Shown: positions 12,660-24,500 of the stretch, in pieces
How positions within the stretch are numbered: position 1 is the stretch's first letter
How the letters are laid out: each line of letters starts with the position of its first letter
NCBI GenBank assembly: GCA_033439295.1
Contig: JAVTLE010000003.1
Location: 2,294,001 to 2,358,000, forward strand
DNA: 64,000 nt
Source of the DNA: Deuterostichococcus epilithicus
Lineage: Eukaryota; Chlorophyta; Trebouxiophyceae; Prasiolales; Stichococcaceae
Direction of reading: 5' to 3'
Made by a program: the position numbers and the translations under genes
The notes under the pieces: generated by a model
Told to the model about the DNA's origin: nothing
What the model saw: the letters and a program-made list of their open reading frames with translations, nothing else
The model's database searches: none

Positions 12660-13734
12660 CTACAGCCATGACGCGGCGCCGCCGCTGCGCCGACGTGCTG
12701 GCGATGCAGCAGCACTGGCGCCCCGAGCGCGGGCGCCACAGCGGCGGCCCTCGACCGTCGCCTCGCCGGCGAGCACCACGGCCGCCGCCGCAGCCACTGG
12801 GGCGCTGGCATCCGCGCTGCCAGCGGCTGCTGCGCGCCGCCGCCGCCGCTCCGGCGTTGCGGCACCGCTGCCGCACGGGTACCCCCGCAGCAGCGGCGCT
12901 TGGGAGTGACTGTGCCCCCGCCGCCCCTCCTGCCCTGCCGTATTCGGGGGCGCCCAGCGGCTGCCGCCATTGATGCTGTACCTCATGGCATTGCTGCCCG
13001 CGCTGCTGGCTGCCACAGAGTGGCGGCTGCCGGCGGCTCCCATATTGCCGGCGCCCCAGCAACCGCTTGAAGCGGCATAATGGTACCCCTGCTCAAAGGC
13101 GGCGTCAAAGTCGCTGCCGGCAGCGGAGGCGCCGCCGCCAAAGCGGGAGTCGGTGGCGCTGAACCCTGAGGCCTCCGAGGCATAGCCGTCCCAGCCGCCC
13201 ATCGCGTGCGACGATGAGCGGCGCATGCCGCCGCCGCCGCCGCTGCGCAGCGCGCGGTCGAAACGCCTTGCCACGCTGTCGTATCTGCAGGGAGCATGAC
13301 CAAACACCCCCATCATGCCATTGTCCTGCCCCTGCTGCTTCCATGACGAAGCTCATTGTCTGTCTCGCTTGTGACGCGCATCGAGATGCTAGGCAATGCG
13401 CCTCGGGTCCCGTCAATGTGGACGCTGCAGAAGCAGCTGGTCCATCCGTGCTATCGAGGGCCATCCTTGGTCATCAGCCCAGTGCGCACCCGATCTCGGA
13501 CGGTGCGCGGCGGCCGGGCCGCATGTGGCGAGGGTGCGGCGCCGGCGAGCTGAGGCGTGAGGCGTCGCCGCTGACCAGGAAGTCGGCAATGCGCTCGTTC
13601 TGCTGCTCCAGGGTGCGCATCTGCAGTGGGAGCCGCCATCTTGGTTTTCGCATTCTTGAAATACCGGGGCACACCAGGCAACCGGGCACTCGATGCAGCA
13701 GCCTCTGCAGTCTTCGTCGTGAATCACAGCAGTA

Positions 13735-13769
<35 letters not shown>

Positions 13770-16739
13770 AGCATTCTCTGCTGCCGCTGCTGCTAGCATG
13801 GCTCGGGCTCCGTAAGCAGGCAGGGGCTCGCTGCCTTTCCAGCGAACTTGCAGCAGCCATACACGCATTGCAGCACTCGTTGCGGCCGCGCGCTTTACCC
13901 GATCGCGCAGCTCAGCGGTGGTGGCCAGGAACGCATGCAGCAGTGCCGACTGCGGGTCGGCATCGCCTGCCGGTGGCAGCGTCACGTCAGCGCCCGCCCA
14001 CTCTGAGGCTGTTGTGCCGACCACACTCGGCGGGCACCTACAAAGTCATTAATGCAAGCTCTCAAGTGGGACTCGAAGAAGGGTCCTCCATGGAGAAAAG
14101 GAGTGAAATGCAGGGTAATTTACAAATGCTATGACAATATCATCAAAAGCAGCACTGATTCATGAGCAGCACTGATACATGAGAAGATATGATATGAGCA
14201 TTTGCTGCACGGGGCAGGCGGCCTCGCCGCTTGTAGAGCCTTTTCACGCAGGCGCCACTGCTCCGGACCGCGCCCTGAATCAGCTTCCATGGGCTTCCTT
14301 GGCGTGAAAGGAGCCACTAGCGCCTGCGGCTGTCACGTCCAGGGTTGGGGCCATGTCATGGCAGCGCACCTGGGGCTGACGGGCTGGCTGCAGGCAGCAG
14401 CATCAGCCACCCAGCCGGCCGCCTTGGCAACAGCGGCCGCCACGTCGTCCGCCGGTGTGCCGCACCCGACCGAGCCTGCAGCACCATGCGCTCTGGGTCA
14501 AAAGCACGATGCTGTTCGACAGGTGCACAGGTGGGATGCAGCTCATCCGCAGCACTCTTGGCAGCCATGCCTGCCAGGGTCAGCCTGCAGCACCGCACGC
14601 TGCGGCTGGACCGACGCAAACGGTGTCTTTGATCTTCGCCGCTGACCTGGCGAGCAGGCCAGGACCGTGCGGCACAGCGGCTGCGGCCCGACCGCCGCGG
14701 CCGCCGGCCCGCCGTCGTACAGCGGATTGGCATGCACCGATGACGCGGCCGGGCTGCCCGGCACCGCCGGCGTGCTTCTGCCTGAGTGCCGCCCCCCCTC
14801 GCGGCGCCACTGTGTGCCGCTCAGCTGTGTTGGCCGCTGTCCCAGCGACGCCGCCTGTGGCCAGGCTTCATACAATCGTTGTTAAATGCAACGTCGCAAA
14901 TACTTGACACGTTCGTCAGGCGCACATGAGCAATGCTGGGGCGCATGCCCCAGCACAGTGGCAGGACGAAAGCCCCTGCGGGAGGCTGCACATAGCCTCC
15001 GTCTGGGGGCAGCCACGACCACGAAAAGCCCACCTCACTGTGTGCCGCTGTTGACGCGCGTGACTCAGCCGACAGATGCACGCCGCCACTCGCGGGCTGC
15101 CTGCCGGCTTGCGAGGGCGGCGCCCCAAAATCCTGCCTGCCCAGCTCTGCGCCTGCGATGCACTCCAGCGGGAACAAGGCATCAGCAATGCGACCAGCAG
15201 CAGAGCGAAGGGACACACTCAACCATTGAACCGTCGGACAAGCTTAATGCTCTGTCGCGCTGAGGCCTTGCACAGATGCAGTCCTGCTGCAGAGAACAGC
15301 AAATGGTAGGGAAAGGGCGGCAAAGGTCGCAGACCTGAGGCGCCGCCATCCAACAGGCTGGCAGCGGCCAGCTCCTGGCGCGCACACACCATCAGCCGCC
15401 CCTCCGGCACCGCTGTCATTGCTGGCCTCGCGCCTGCAGTCGTGGCAAGTCGGAAGATGTCGCATTAGAGCATCCGACCCAAAAGCAAAATCTGTATTGC
15501 TGCATCAGCCATCTCCCTTCCAAGCCCAGCTAGATGCACATGAAACATCGCAAGTGGTCTGTGACACAAGCCAAATTCAAGATTATTGCACACCGGAGCC
15601 GCGACGCCGGCGTTTGAGCTCCTCCTGCCGCTGCTGGAACGCTTTGAAGGCCTCGATGCCGCAGGCGCGCGCCCGCATCTCAGCGGCGGACACGGCGGCT
15701 GCGGCGCTGAGCGGCGGCCGACCGGCCGAAGGCTTCGGCGCTGCGGCCGTCGCTGGAGCTTCCGGCGGCGCGCGCGCCCCCACCGCGGGCTTGAGTGCGG
15801 CCGAGGCTGCAGCAATCGGCTGTGGCCTGCGGGCTGCGGGCCGTGCGGCCGATGCGTCGCCGGCGTAACGCCGCACGAGGCTGCTCACCGTTGGCAAGGC
15901 CTTAGTGTCCACAGCTGGGCTGCGGGTTCCAGGACTGGCGGCGGATGCAGGGGGAGCGGCGGCGGGCTTCGGCATGCAGCCGCCGTCGCTGGCAGCCGGC
16001 TTCGTGACTGCTGCCCCCGCGCTGCTCGCAGGCGTGGGGGCAGATGACGCCTTCCCTGCGGGTCCCGTGGCAGACCTGCGCTGGGCGCTGGCGGGCATAG
16101 CTGGTTGCCTTGCCGTCGACACAGCCGCCTTCGGCTTCTTCTCGGGGCTGCAGGCATTGCTGCCGGCCGCCAGCAAGGTGAGCGGCGTGCGGCCGCCCTT
16201 GCGCAGGCCTGCGCACCAGCCGATCGGGTTGCCACTTGCTGGGCAAAGGACTCCTCCCTGGGGTCAGGCCACAACTGTGAGTTTGTCGCTGTGTTTTAGC
16301 GCGTTGCTGCAGTTGCTGATGTCAACGGGTAGCCACCTGAAGCCCTCTTCGTCCTGCGAGGGGAGTTGTGCCGTGACGTTTTCGCGTGCTCGAGTCCAGG
16401 CCTCATCGACGGCGCCTGCGGAGGACGTCAAAGCACCTGCTGAATCGAGAGCGTGGGTCTGGCAAAAGTGTCAGCGATCGCTCCCCCCTCGGGGAGTGCA
16501 TTCGAGACTAGCTGCCGGCACACGACAGCTCGTCAATTCACTGACTCAAGCGGACCACAACTCGTCCGCGAGGACAAAAAGCCTCGAAGTTCGAGATAGT
16601 GTGCTCTCAGAGCAGCAACGAGTAGCCGCACCTCTGATGGCGATGCTGCGACCTCTTTGCCGTTCTCATTGCCGGGCGTTCCCGTTGGAGCCAGGGGATC
16701 GACGCCGGCAGCAGGCGTCGTAGGGCCCAGCACCGTCAT
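12660..16739 (-). CDS. Unrecognised Ala/Pro-rich basic protein with short helical/coiled segments
   Basis: Exons were linked by frame and splice consensus. The first begins at 16739 (MTVLGPTTPAAGVDPLAP) and ends at a GTGCGG donor. The next carries DEAWTRARENVTAQLPSQ. A long exon at about 16210-15600 is Ala/Pro/Ser-rich, ending in a basic helical stretch (IEAFKAFQQRQEELKRRRR). Further likely exons carry GRIADALFPLECIAG, HAFLATTAELRDRVKRA and MRTLEQQNERIADFLVSGD. The last exon (YDSVARRFDRALRSGGGGG, then Gly/Ser/Ala/Arg-rich) stops at 12660. The heptad-like pieces and basic regions would fit a cytoskeletal or scaffold protein, but I do not recognise the family. Exons between 15.5 and 13.9 kb are the least certain. 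It is head-to-head with the O-methyltransferase gene. Confidence 0.6.
13736..13769. repeat. (CTG)n trinucleotide microsatellite
   Basis: About eleven CTG units run without interruption. They lie inside the minus-strand gene between exons carrying ELRDRVKRA and MRTLEQQNER. Whether the repeat is intronic or encodes poly-Ala on the minus strand could not be decided. Confidence 0.9.
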
Positions 16740-17087
16740 GCTGATGCAGTTCAGAGCCGAGTTACAAGCATCGGCCTACTTGGCCAACACGCCCACGCTG
16801 CACGCAAACTCCAGCATTCAAGTTCAAAGTTCGCAGCTGTCGAGGGCGCACGCAAAACCCTGCAAACGATGAGCAAAGTTCGCTGGCACGGCTGACGTGG
16901 CAATGGAGGACATGGCCTGCTTGAGGTCGCACAGCGAGAAGTTGTTTTGTTGACATCTGTGGCGACAAATAAGATACTTCAAAAGAGTCCCGAAGCTGGC
17001 ACCCTCGTGCGATTGATGCAAGGTCCAGCGTCTCAATTTCTGACACTAGTTCATCGAGTGCAACCCCGGAATGACAGCTTGAGAAAG
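16740..17087. promoter_or_regulatory. Short bidirectional intergenic region
   Basis: These 348 bp separate two divergently read start codons (16739 minus, 17088 plus), so both promoters must lie here or in 5' UTRs. No TATA box or named element was identified. Confidence 0.45.
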
Positions 17088-20000
17088 ATGAATTGCCATG
17101 CCAGACCTCTCAAATTACAATTGGATGCGACTCTACACGTATCGTGCCGTGTGCTGCCCTGCCGGCGCCAACTCAGGCAGTGCTTCAACCTGAGACAGTG
17201 CCGCAGCGCACAGCTGTCGCAGAGGTGCAGACCACTTGTTTCTTCAGCCATCAAGGAGGAAAGAGAGGATCAAGAAGGTGCACGCTTGACTTTCTACACC
17301 AGCAGAGTTGCAGCAGCGCTGATGCAGGGTGCAAACATGCAAACATGCCCGCATGCTCATGCGCTGACTACACCGCTGGAGCATGTTGTGTGCCCTCTGA
17401 GACCGTTCTTCGCCTCGCACAGGGCTGTATGACAAGGACATCGACCGCTGGAACAAGCGCCAGCTCGAGGATGAGCTGCGGGACCCCAGGAACTTCGTGG
17501 AGTGAGCCCAACCACGTGCAGCACGCTGAAACAGCGCTGAAAGCTTGTCGATCGCTGTGCGCACGCTGCTGTGGCGAGTCTCCGTGTTGGGTCATTTATT
17601 GTTGAGCGCTGATGCCGACAGGTACCTTGTACCACGGCCGGTACGACGGCTACTTCTTGGCGCGGCCGCGGTGTCCTGCCTCATCGCATCCGCGCTGGCA
17701 GTCACGCAGCTCATCCAGGTATACACTGCACTCGACATCCCTGCCACAAGCGCGAGGTATAACGTGGAGCTGAGCAGTGTGTGACCTCGTTTCAGCCAAG
17801 CTGGTCGGTTGGAGAGGGTCGAACTGCAAGCGGCCTTGCAAGTGACAGCTCTGCCGGCACAGGACGCCTCTCTGGGCTTACCCATTGCCGGCGGTGACAC
17901 GGCAAAGACGCTGGCGATAGACCTGGCCGGCTTTGCGTCGTTCGGGGCGCTGTTCTCGCGGGAGGCCACTGCGCGCGAGCGCCGCATCGTGCAGCGGCAG
18001 CAGGTGGGATCCTCCGTCGCGTCCAGTCTGAGCCAGCTAGCGGATGGCATGTCGAGACGATGCATCACGCTGTCTCGATGTCGGTTTCCCTGCCGATCTG
18101 TTTCCAGCAGCTCTTGCATCATTTGACTCCAGTTCACCCTCCATTTTTCCCCATTTCGGCGCCATGCACAATGGCGACGTCGCACCCGGTCACCATGCTG
18201 CGGCAGTGGGTGCACGACCCTGCGTGGCCGTGGCACGGCGTGTCTGGCCATTGCAGGAGCGAACCACACACGCACGACCGGCGCAAGGGCTGAGTCGTGT
18301 GTCGGAAACCGGCGCAGCTGCGGGAGAAGCAGATCGCGTTTGGCGACCGGGACGTGTACTACAATGACGAGGGGCGCAAGATGTCGCGCCTGCGGGAGGT
18401 GGATGCCGACTGGGTCCTGCGGCGGCTGCAGCGCTGGGGCCAGCGCGACAACATGCCCTTCATCGGGCCGAAGAAGGTGCGCCCGGCGCACAGTTCAAGG
18501 TGTCGGATGTTCGGCTGCGGCGCTGGGTCAGCAAGGGGAACGAACGAGAGCCTTTTGGGCCAGCGCGGCAGTGTGCCCTCCATCGGCTCCTGGAAGGCGG
18601 ACGAAGGGAGATGCTGACTGGGTGCCGCGGCAGCTGCAGCGCTGAGGCCCGCTCCACAAACATGCCCTTCGTCGGTCTGAAGCATGCGAGGTGGGCTCAT
18701 GGCCCTGGGCTTGGGCGCTCAGCGGCACACACTCGCTGGTAGTTTGCGGGCGTCCATTGTCGCGGGGATGGCAGCGGCAGCCGCCTGTTGATGGGGCGTG
18801 GAGACGCGGGAGGGAGGGGAGGGCTGGCCCCTCGCTGCAATCCTCGTGCTGTGTGCCTTGCCCTTCCGATGCACTGATCGCCTCTCGGCCCTGCTCCCAT
18901 CCCCCGTCCCCCGCAGCCACGCCACCACCCAAACGCCTGCATGCTTCACCAGTAATGCCATTTCTGATGACAATGCACACCTCCACCGACAGGGCGCTGT
19001 CCTGCAGCGGCTGGTGCAAGAGGCTGCGCCCATGAGCGCGGTGGAGGTCGGCGGCATGTGCGGCTACTCCGCAATCCTGATGGCGCAGGCGCTGCCGCCG
19101 GGTGAGCCACCGGCTGCAGCCGGCCATTGCGCTGAGATTGGTCTTATCTAGATCCACACGTGCAGGATGTGGCGCCTGCTACCAAGCGCCGTTGCAGCGG
19201 CGGTAGGCAGACGCGACCCCTCTGACCCATCCTCGGAAGCGCATAAGGGTGGCAGCGCCCCTCGAATGACATTCGTCTGCGCAGAATTGGACCTCGTATT
19301 GCACTGGGCCTCGGCGTTGGACGCTGAGCGATCGTTTGTTGATTGAACTAACCGGCACACACACCTACTCGTGGCTACATAGGTGTGGCATGCGCACGCA
19401 TGAGGCGTGGGCGTGAAAAGCCGGCCGTCTGCAAGTGCGCAGCCAGGCGCTTGCCGCCCCGGCGGGCGGCAGGCTGCTGGGGGCAGCCTCGAGGAAGTAG
19501 GGTGGGGAACAAAGGGGGTGGAAGTACCAGGAGGCAGGCGCTCACCGGAAGGTTTAGGGTTTAGGAGCTGCATGCGCAACGCCGCCGGTCAGGCATGCCA
19601 TCGCACGCGACGCGTGTTTGCAGCTGACGGGCAGATGTTGCGTGTGTGCAGGCGCAAAGCTGGTGAGTTTGGAAAAGGACTGGAAGTGGGCGCTCGCGGG
19701 TAAGCGGTTCCTGTGGCAGGCGCGCGGCGGGCGGCCCGACAGCGGCATGGAAGCGGTCGACATGCGGATAGGAGACGCCATCCGCGAGCTGCCCAGGCTA
19801 CAGGTACGGGCCCGCGGAGCCAGGGCTCATTGGTCTTTCGCAGCGTCACACGGTGGCTCGGGTGAATGCCTAGGGGGGTGTGTAAGGGCAGCAGCGCCAG
19901 CTTTGAGGTTCACCTTGCAGACCACGGAGGAGGGTCTGCGGGAGCTGTGTGCATCTCCACAGGCCCGCGCGCGGATTGCAGCCTGTAGGGATGTGATGTG

Positions 20001-20428
20001 TGCGGCGGTTGACGCTTGGCGCTGAAGGGTGGGGCGCCCAAACCGGCACAATGGCACACCTAAAGCCTAAACCCTGCAGGTGGCCGTCGCGCCTTGCGGT
20101 CCGGCCAGACGCCCGAGAGAGTCTCTCGACCACGCCCCTTATGCATTCCGCCTGGGTGTTTCCCGCGCAGGGGCGCATCGACTTCCTGTTCATCGACGGG
20201 CTGCCGCGCGAGTATCTGGACTATTTGAAAGCGGCAGAGCCGCGGCTGGCGCCGGGCGCCGTCGTCGTCGCGGACAACGCGGGCGTGTTCGCGGACGGCG
20301 GGCTGAAACCCTACCTCGAGTACGTGCGAGGCAGCGGGAAGTACGAGTCGCGGTTCGAGGCGTCCACCCTGGAGTGGCGGGACGATGTCCCCGATGGCCT
20401 GGAGGTGTCAACATTCCTTGGGGCTTGA
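17088..20428 (+). CDS. Membrane-anchored class I O-methyltransferase (catechol/caffeoyl-CoA type), plastid-type N-terminus
   Basis: Eight exons join in frame: 17088-17277, 17423-17501, 17622-17718, about 17815-18003, 18318-18476, 18993-19101, 19652-19803 and 20171-20428, giving about 410 residues. The N-terminus is Arg/Cys/Ser/Leu-rich and nearly free of acids, like a transit peptide. Then come DRWNKRQLEDELRDP and a transmembrane helix (LLLGAAAVSCLIASALAV). A conserved linker (FGDRDVYYNDEGRKMSRL) precedes the Rossmann methyltransferase core: SAM motif I VEVGGMCGYSAIL, VSLEKD, IDFLFIDGLPREYL and GAVVVADNA, ending VRGSGKYESRFEAS. The FIDG Asp and ADN Asp-Asn match the Mg2+ ligands of catechol O-methyltransferase. 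It probably methylates a phenolic or other hydroxyl at a plastid membrane; the substrate is unknown. The exon 4 acceptor is the least certain edge. Confidence 0.88.
18510..18690 (+). repeat. Two degenerate copies of the preceding O-methyltransferase exon, inside its intron
   Basis: The end of exon 18318-18476 (DADWVLRRLQRWGQ...NMPFIGPKK) is echoed twice downstream. Copy 1 spans about 18510-18597 (GGGCCAGCGCG, CCATCGGC). Copy 2 spans about 18610-18690 (GACTGGGTGCCGCGGCAGC, ACATGCCCTTC). Copy 2 has an in-frame TGA where the exon has TGG and an altered donor, so neither looks usable as an alternative exon. Confidence 0.8.
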
Positions 20429-21516
20429 CAGCAAGTTTAAGCGGCAGAGGTCGTGACAGCACGTTTGACTTCTGAGAGGGAACTGCAGTGATGAGAGCGT
20501 GCGGCGGCCCACAAAGAGAATCTAACTAAGTAATGTTTCAGAGATAACACAGGTGTGTTGTGCCTGGATTGAAGTGAGGCTACATTGGCCGGCAGTCCGG
20601 TGGTCATCACGGCCTGTGCTGCTGTTCGATGTGTCCGGAGAGGTCGAGTGAGTGGGAGATCTTTGCATGTAATATGGCATGCACGTTTCAAAGCAAAGAA
20701 GGGGAGGGTAATCGCTGTACTACAATGCGGCCAGGATTCTGGAAGTGGGGGATGCGTGATGGCGCATGATGCAGGGTTGTGCAGCGCAGGGGTGGGATCG
20801 AAGGTGCTGCAACAATTACCGGTTGACTGCCTGACAGTGTACACACAGGCCGCGGCCACCAATCATTTTGTCATGGCCGCAGCATCCTCCCTACCAAGTG
20901 CTCAATGCCGCCAAGTGCTCAATCCCACAATGCTGGAAACAAACGAGACCTCGCATCCTCATCTGATCCCGGTCTCGCGGCGGCACGCCCCGCCCGCCAG
21001 CAGAGACCCTCAGTCACCTAACCCGAGAGCCCGGTCAAATTGCGTTGAAATTGTCAAACGAGGGATCACAGCAGCCCCGCCTGCAGCGCTGTTGGGCAGA
21101 GGAGGACCCCGCTGCAGGCGCAAGGGATCCCGGCAAGGGGGCGACAGGGGCGCGACAGCTCCCTGACGGCCGGGGCGGGCGTCGGCCGGCAGTCCCGAGC
21201 GCCGGCGCCCGCGATCACCCCCCAGCAGAGCGGCCCGAGCACGCAAAACTATCGTCAATTCCTGTCCGGCAGAGCGCCGCGTCACGCCTCAAATTTCGTT
21301 CCACTCCACCTAGCCGCTACACGGCACGTCAACACGCTCCTGAGCGACACATGTGGGCCACCTCCCCCTGATCCTGAGCGTAGCACACACTGCTACTCTG
21401 GCCTTGTCCCCGGCTCCATCCCAGCAGCAGAAATTTCCGCCATGCATTTCCCCTGAAACCCGCCAGGCCCCGGCCTGGCCCCTGCCCTGCCCATGTCCTG
21501 CCGCGGACGCAACCGC
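20429..21516. other. Convergent intergenic region
   Basis: The 3' ends of the O-methyltransferase (plus) and the long disordered gene (minus) face each other. Only 3' UTR sequence is expected. No conserved frame or repeat was recognised. Confidence 0.5.
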
Positions 21517-24500
21517 TCAATGCGCCCGCCCGTTGGAGCGGCTGCCGCCGGCACGGCTGCCGTGAGTGCGGGCAGCCCTGGGCGACGCAGCGGCGGTGCC
21601 GGAGGCGCTGCCGGCCGTGCTGATGTCGTCGTCCCATGACGGCTTCGACCTGTGGCGCGATGAGGAGGCAGCGGCGGCGCCCCCGCCGCCGGCTGCACGG
21701 CTGCTGCCGCCGCCGGCATGGCCGCCGGCGCCTCGGCCGCTGGCGCCATTGCTNNTGGCGCTGCCGCCGCTGCGGCTCCGGCGGTGGCCGTCGCCGGTTG
21801 TGGACGCCGTACCGCCTCGCGGCTTGAGCGGCGGCGGCGGCCCAGCGCGGCCAGACGCCAGGCGTGACCCCAGGGTGTCATAGTCAAACTGCAGCGCGAA
21901 CGCGACACTGGTCAGGTGAGGAACACGGCTGACATCAGAGACGGCGTCGACAACTGCAGCGAAGCGGCTGTATGACAGAGCGGCTGTTCATGGTCGCAGG
22001 CATCATGGTCACACAGATCCAGAGCGGCAACAGCAGTGCAGCGCATACCCACAGGCATGGCAAACCGGTCGCAATGGGGCCTGTTTCAAGACACGCTTTT
22101 CAGAGTGGCGGCTCCATCACAAGCCCTCTACTGCGCTTTTCCCTAACGGAAGCACCTGCTTCCGGCCAGTCGCAAGGGTGCACGGCTCCAACACAAGCCT
22201 CTGCTGGCGTTTTCCCCGACAGAGGAACCGTCGTCCAGCCGGCCGTAAGGTGGCAGTGCCGAGCCCTACCTTGGCAGCGGCCGCCCGCGCGGCCGCGCGA
22301 GCGGCAGAGCCGCCGCCGCCTCCGCCTCCGCCTGAGCGCCCGAGGCTGCCGGCGCGCGGTTGCCGTTGACGGACTCCGCCGCCGGCGCGGCGCCGCGCCG
22401 TCGGCGCCGCGGCCGCGGGGTGCGTCGCCAGCAGCTGCTTCAGCGATGCGACCGTGTCCACCACCTGCACAAGACAAGCGAGGCATCCCTGTCAGGCACG
22501 AGCCTCCAGGGGCGGGTGACGACAGGCTGAGTGCGTCATGAGGGGGGTGCGCCCGGGCAGGGGGTCGGCGAGCGATCCAGCTCCTGCTGTGCTCAGTGCC
22601 TGCCGTGGCTGACAGGATGGCTGCTGGCTTCTGACCCTTGAAGGAGATCTCACTGACCAGCGGCACACAAACCCTGACACTGGTAACAGCCCCTCGGGTG
22701 ACCTGTTTTCCGTGTCTCAAGGTGATGTCGCGCCTGTTGTTCAGTCTCTTCTCTCTCCTCTCCTCTCACACCAGCCAGTCTCCCCGCACACCCAGCTAGT
22801 CTGCCCGAAAGAAACTATCCCCCTTCGGCTCGCCCTCGTGCGAAGCCGATGACCCAGAACATTTCGTGAACACCAAACCCTCAGATGGATCGGAGGAAGG
22901 AGGAAGGAGTTTGCACCTGTAGGAAGTTGTCTTCCTGTGGCGGCTCCCCCTTGTCCGGGCTGAAGGTAACCCTGCGCCCCAGGCGCCGCCCCGACGCCGT
23001 GCTGCCGCCGGCCTCGCTGGCCGCCAGCGCCGAGCCCCCCTTGTCGTCATCCGCCGCGGCCTGCATCACACCGACATGTGTGACGTCGCAAGTATGTCAG
23101 AGACACATGACGACAGCATTGTGCGCGGCATCTGGGCGCGGTCGTCCAGGTGTTTTCAGTGATGAGCGCTGTAGCGGTGCAGTGGGAGACGGAACTGTGA
23201 CATGTGTCAGATGCGCCCGTGATCGGACCAATGCACATGCGTTGGCGGGTGCAGGCCGCCACATGTGCTATGAAAAGGACACGACGAAGCACTGGCGTGC
23301 TGCCAACTGCGTCCTGCCAGCCGGCCATGAAAGAGCCTCTCGGCGCGGTCAGCCCAGCAGCGCAGGCACTACAGAGCAGGCTAGCACGCTTGCAAGTGGT
23401 CGTTGGACCGCTCACACCACGCGCAGCAGCCCGTGGACGGGGCGGCGTCCGCACAGGGCTGGGTGCAAAGGCCGACTCACGTCGCCGGCGCGGCCGCCGA
23501 TGGGCATGGGCGCAATGCCCGAGCCGCCGATGCCGCCGCCGCGCCCGGGCACAATGTTGACGGCCGCCGCAGTGCGCCCCGACCGGCGCGAGGACGGCGG
23601 CGAGGCGCCGCGNNGGCGGCCGCCGCCGCCTCGGCGATGTGCTGCTCCAGCCGCATCTGCTGCATGCTCAGCTTCTCCAGGCGTCGCTGCAGCTGCGCCC
23701 GCCGTTCCTGCGAGTATTGTCCATGGGTCGGTGTCTTGACACCAGTGGTTCCAGTTTCGCGCCAGCTTCCTGCGGCGGCTGCTGCAGCTGCACCCGCCGC
23801 TCTTGCGGATGCAGCCCAGTACCCAGAGGACCAGTGGAGTCTGCTTGGCATGGCATACACGTGCGGCAGTCGGGCATCAAGCCGCAGTGGCGACATTTTA
23901 AGTAAGGGCCCCCAGACGATGCAGTGCCTGGAAAGGAAAAGTCTAAACCCTGACTTCAGGCACACCTGCAGGCGGCCGACGTCGGGCGCGGTGCGCGGAG
24001 ACACGGGGCCCTCCTCGCCACCGCCGCCGCGCCNGGCGCGCGCGTCCGCCGCCGCAGCGGTGACGGCGCCGAGGCTCGCCTCTGTCTCGGCGCGCATCGC
24101 CTGCACCTTCTCCCGTAGCTGCCGCATCTGCTGCACCTGCGTTCGAGCCGGCGCGGATGGCAGCCCGTCAAGAGCAGCCGGGGACAGGAGCAAGCAGGCT
24201 GCGCAGCAGTTTCTGCATGTGTGTGCGCACAGTCGCCTTCGATGTGGACCGATGCAAAGCCCAGCTGCAGCAGCGCACCCCACTTCACGGAGGAGCAGCA
24301 GACCTCAGCGACCGGTGTTTGTGACTGATGTCACACCCGCCACTGGCGGAGAAAACGCACAGTAATGCACTTGTTCTTCCATCAGACTGTGTTCTTCTAC
24401 CGTGCTGCAGACACTCGGCACCAGCTGCCTGCTTGAAGAGGAAGGTGCAAACCCTTCCTGCGGCATGCGATGCAGTACCTGGGCGCCAGGCGAGGGCCGA

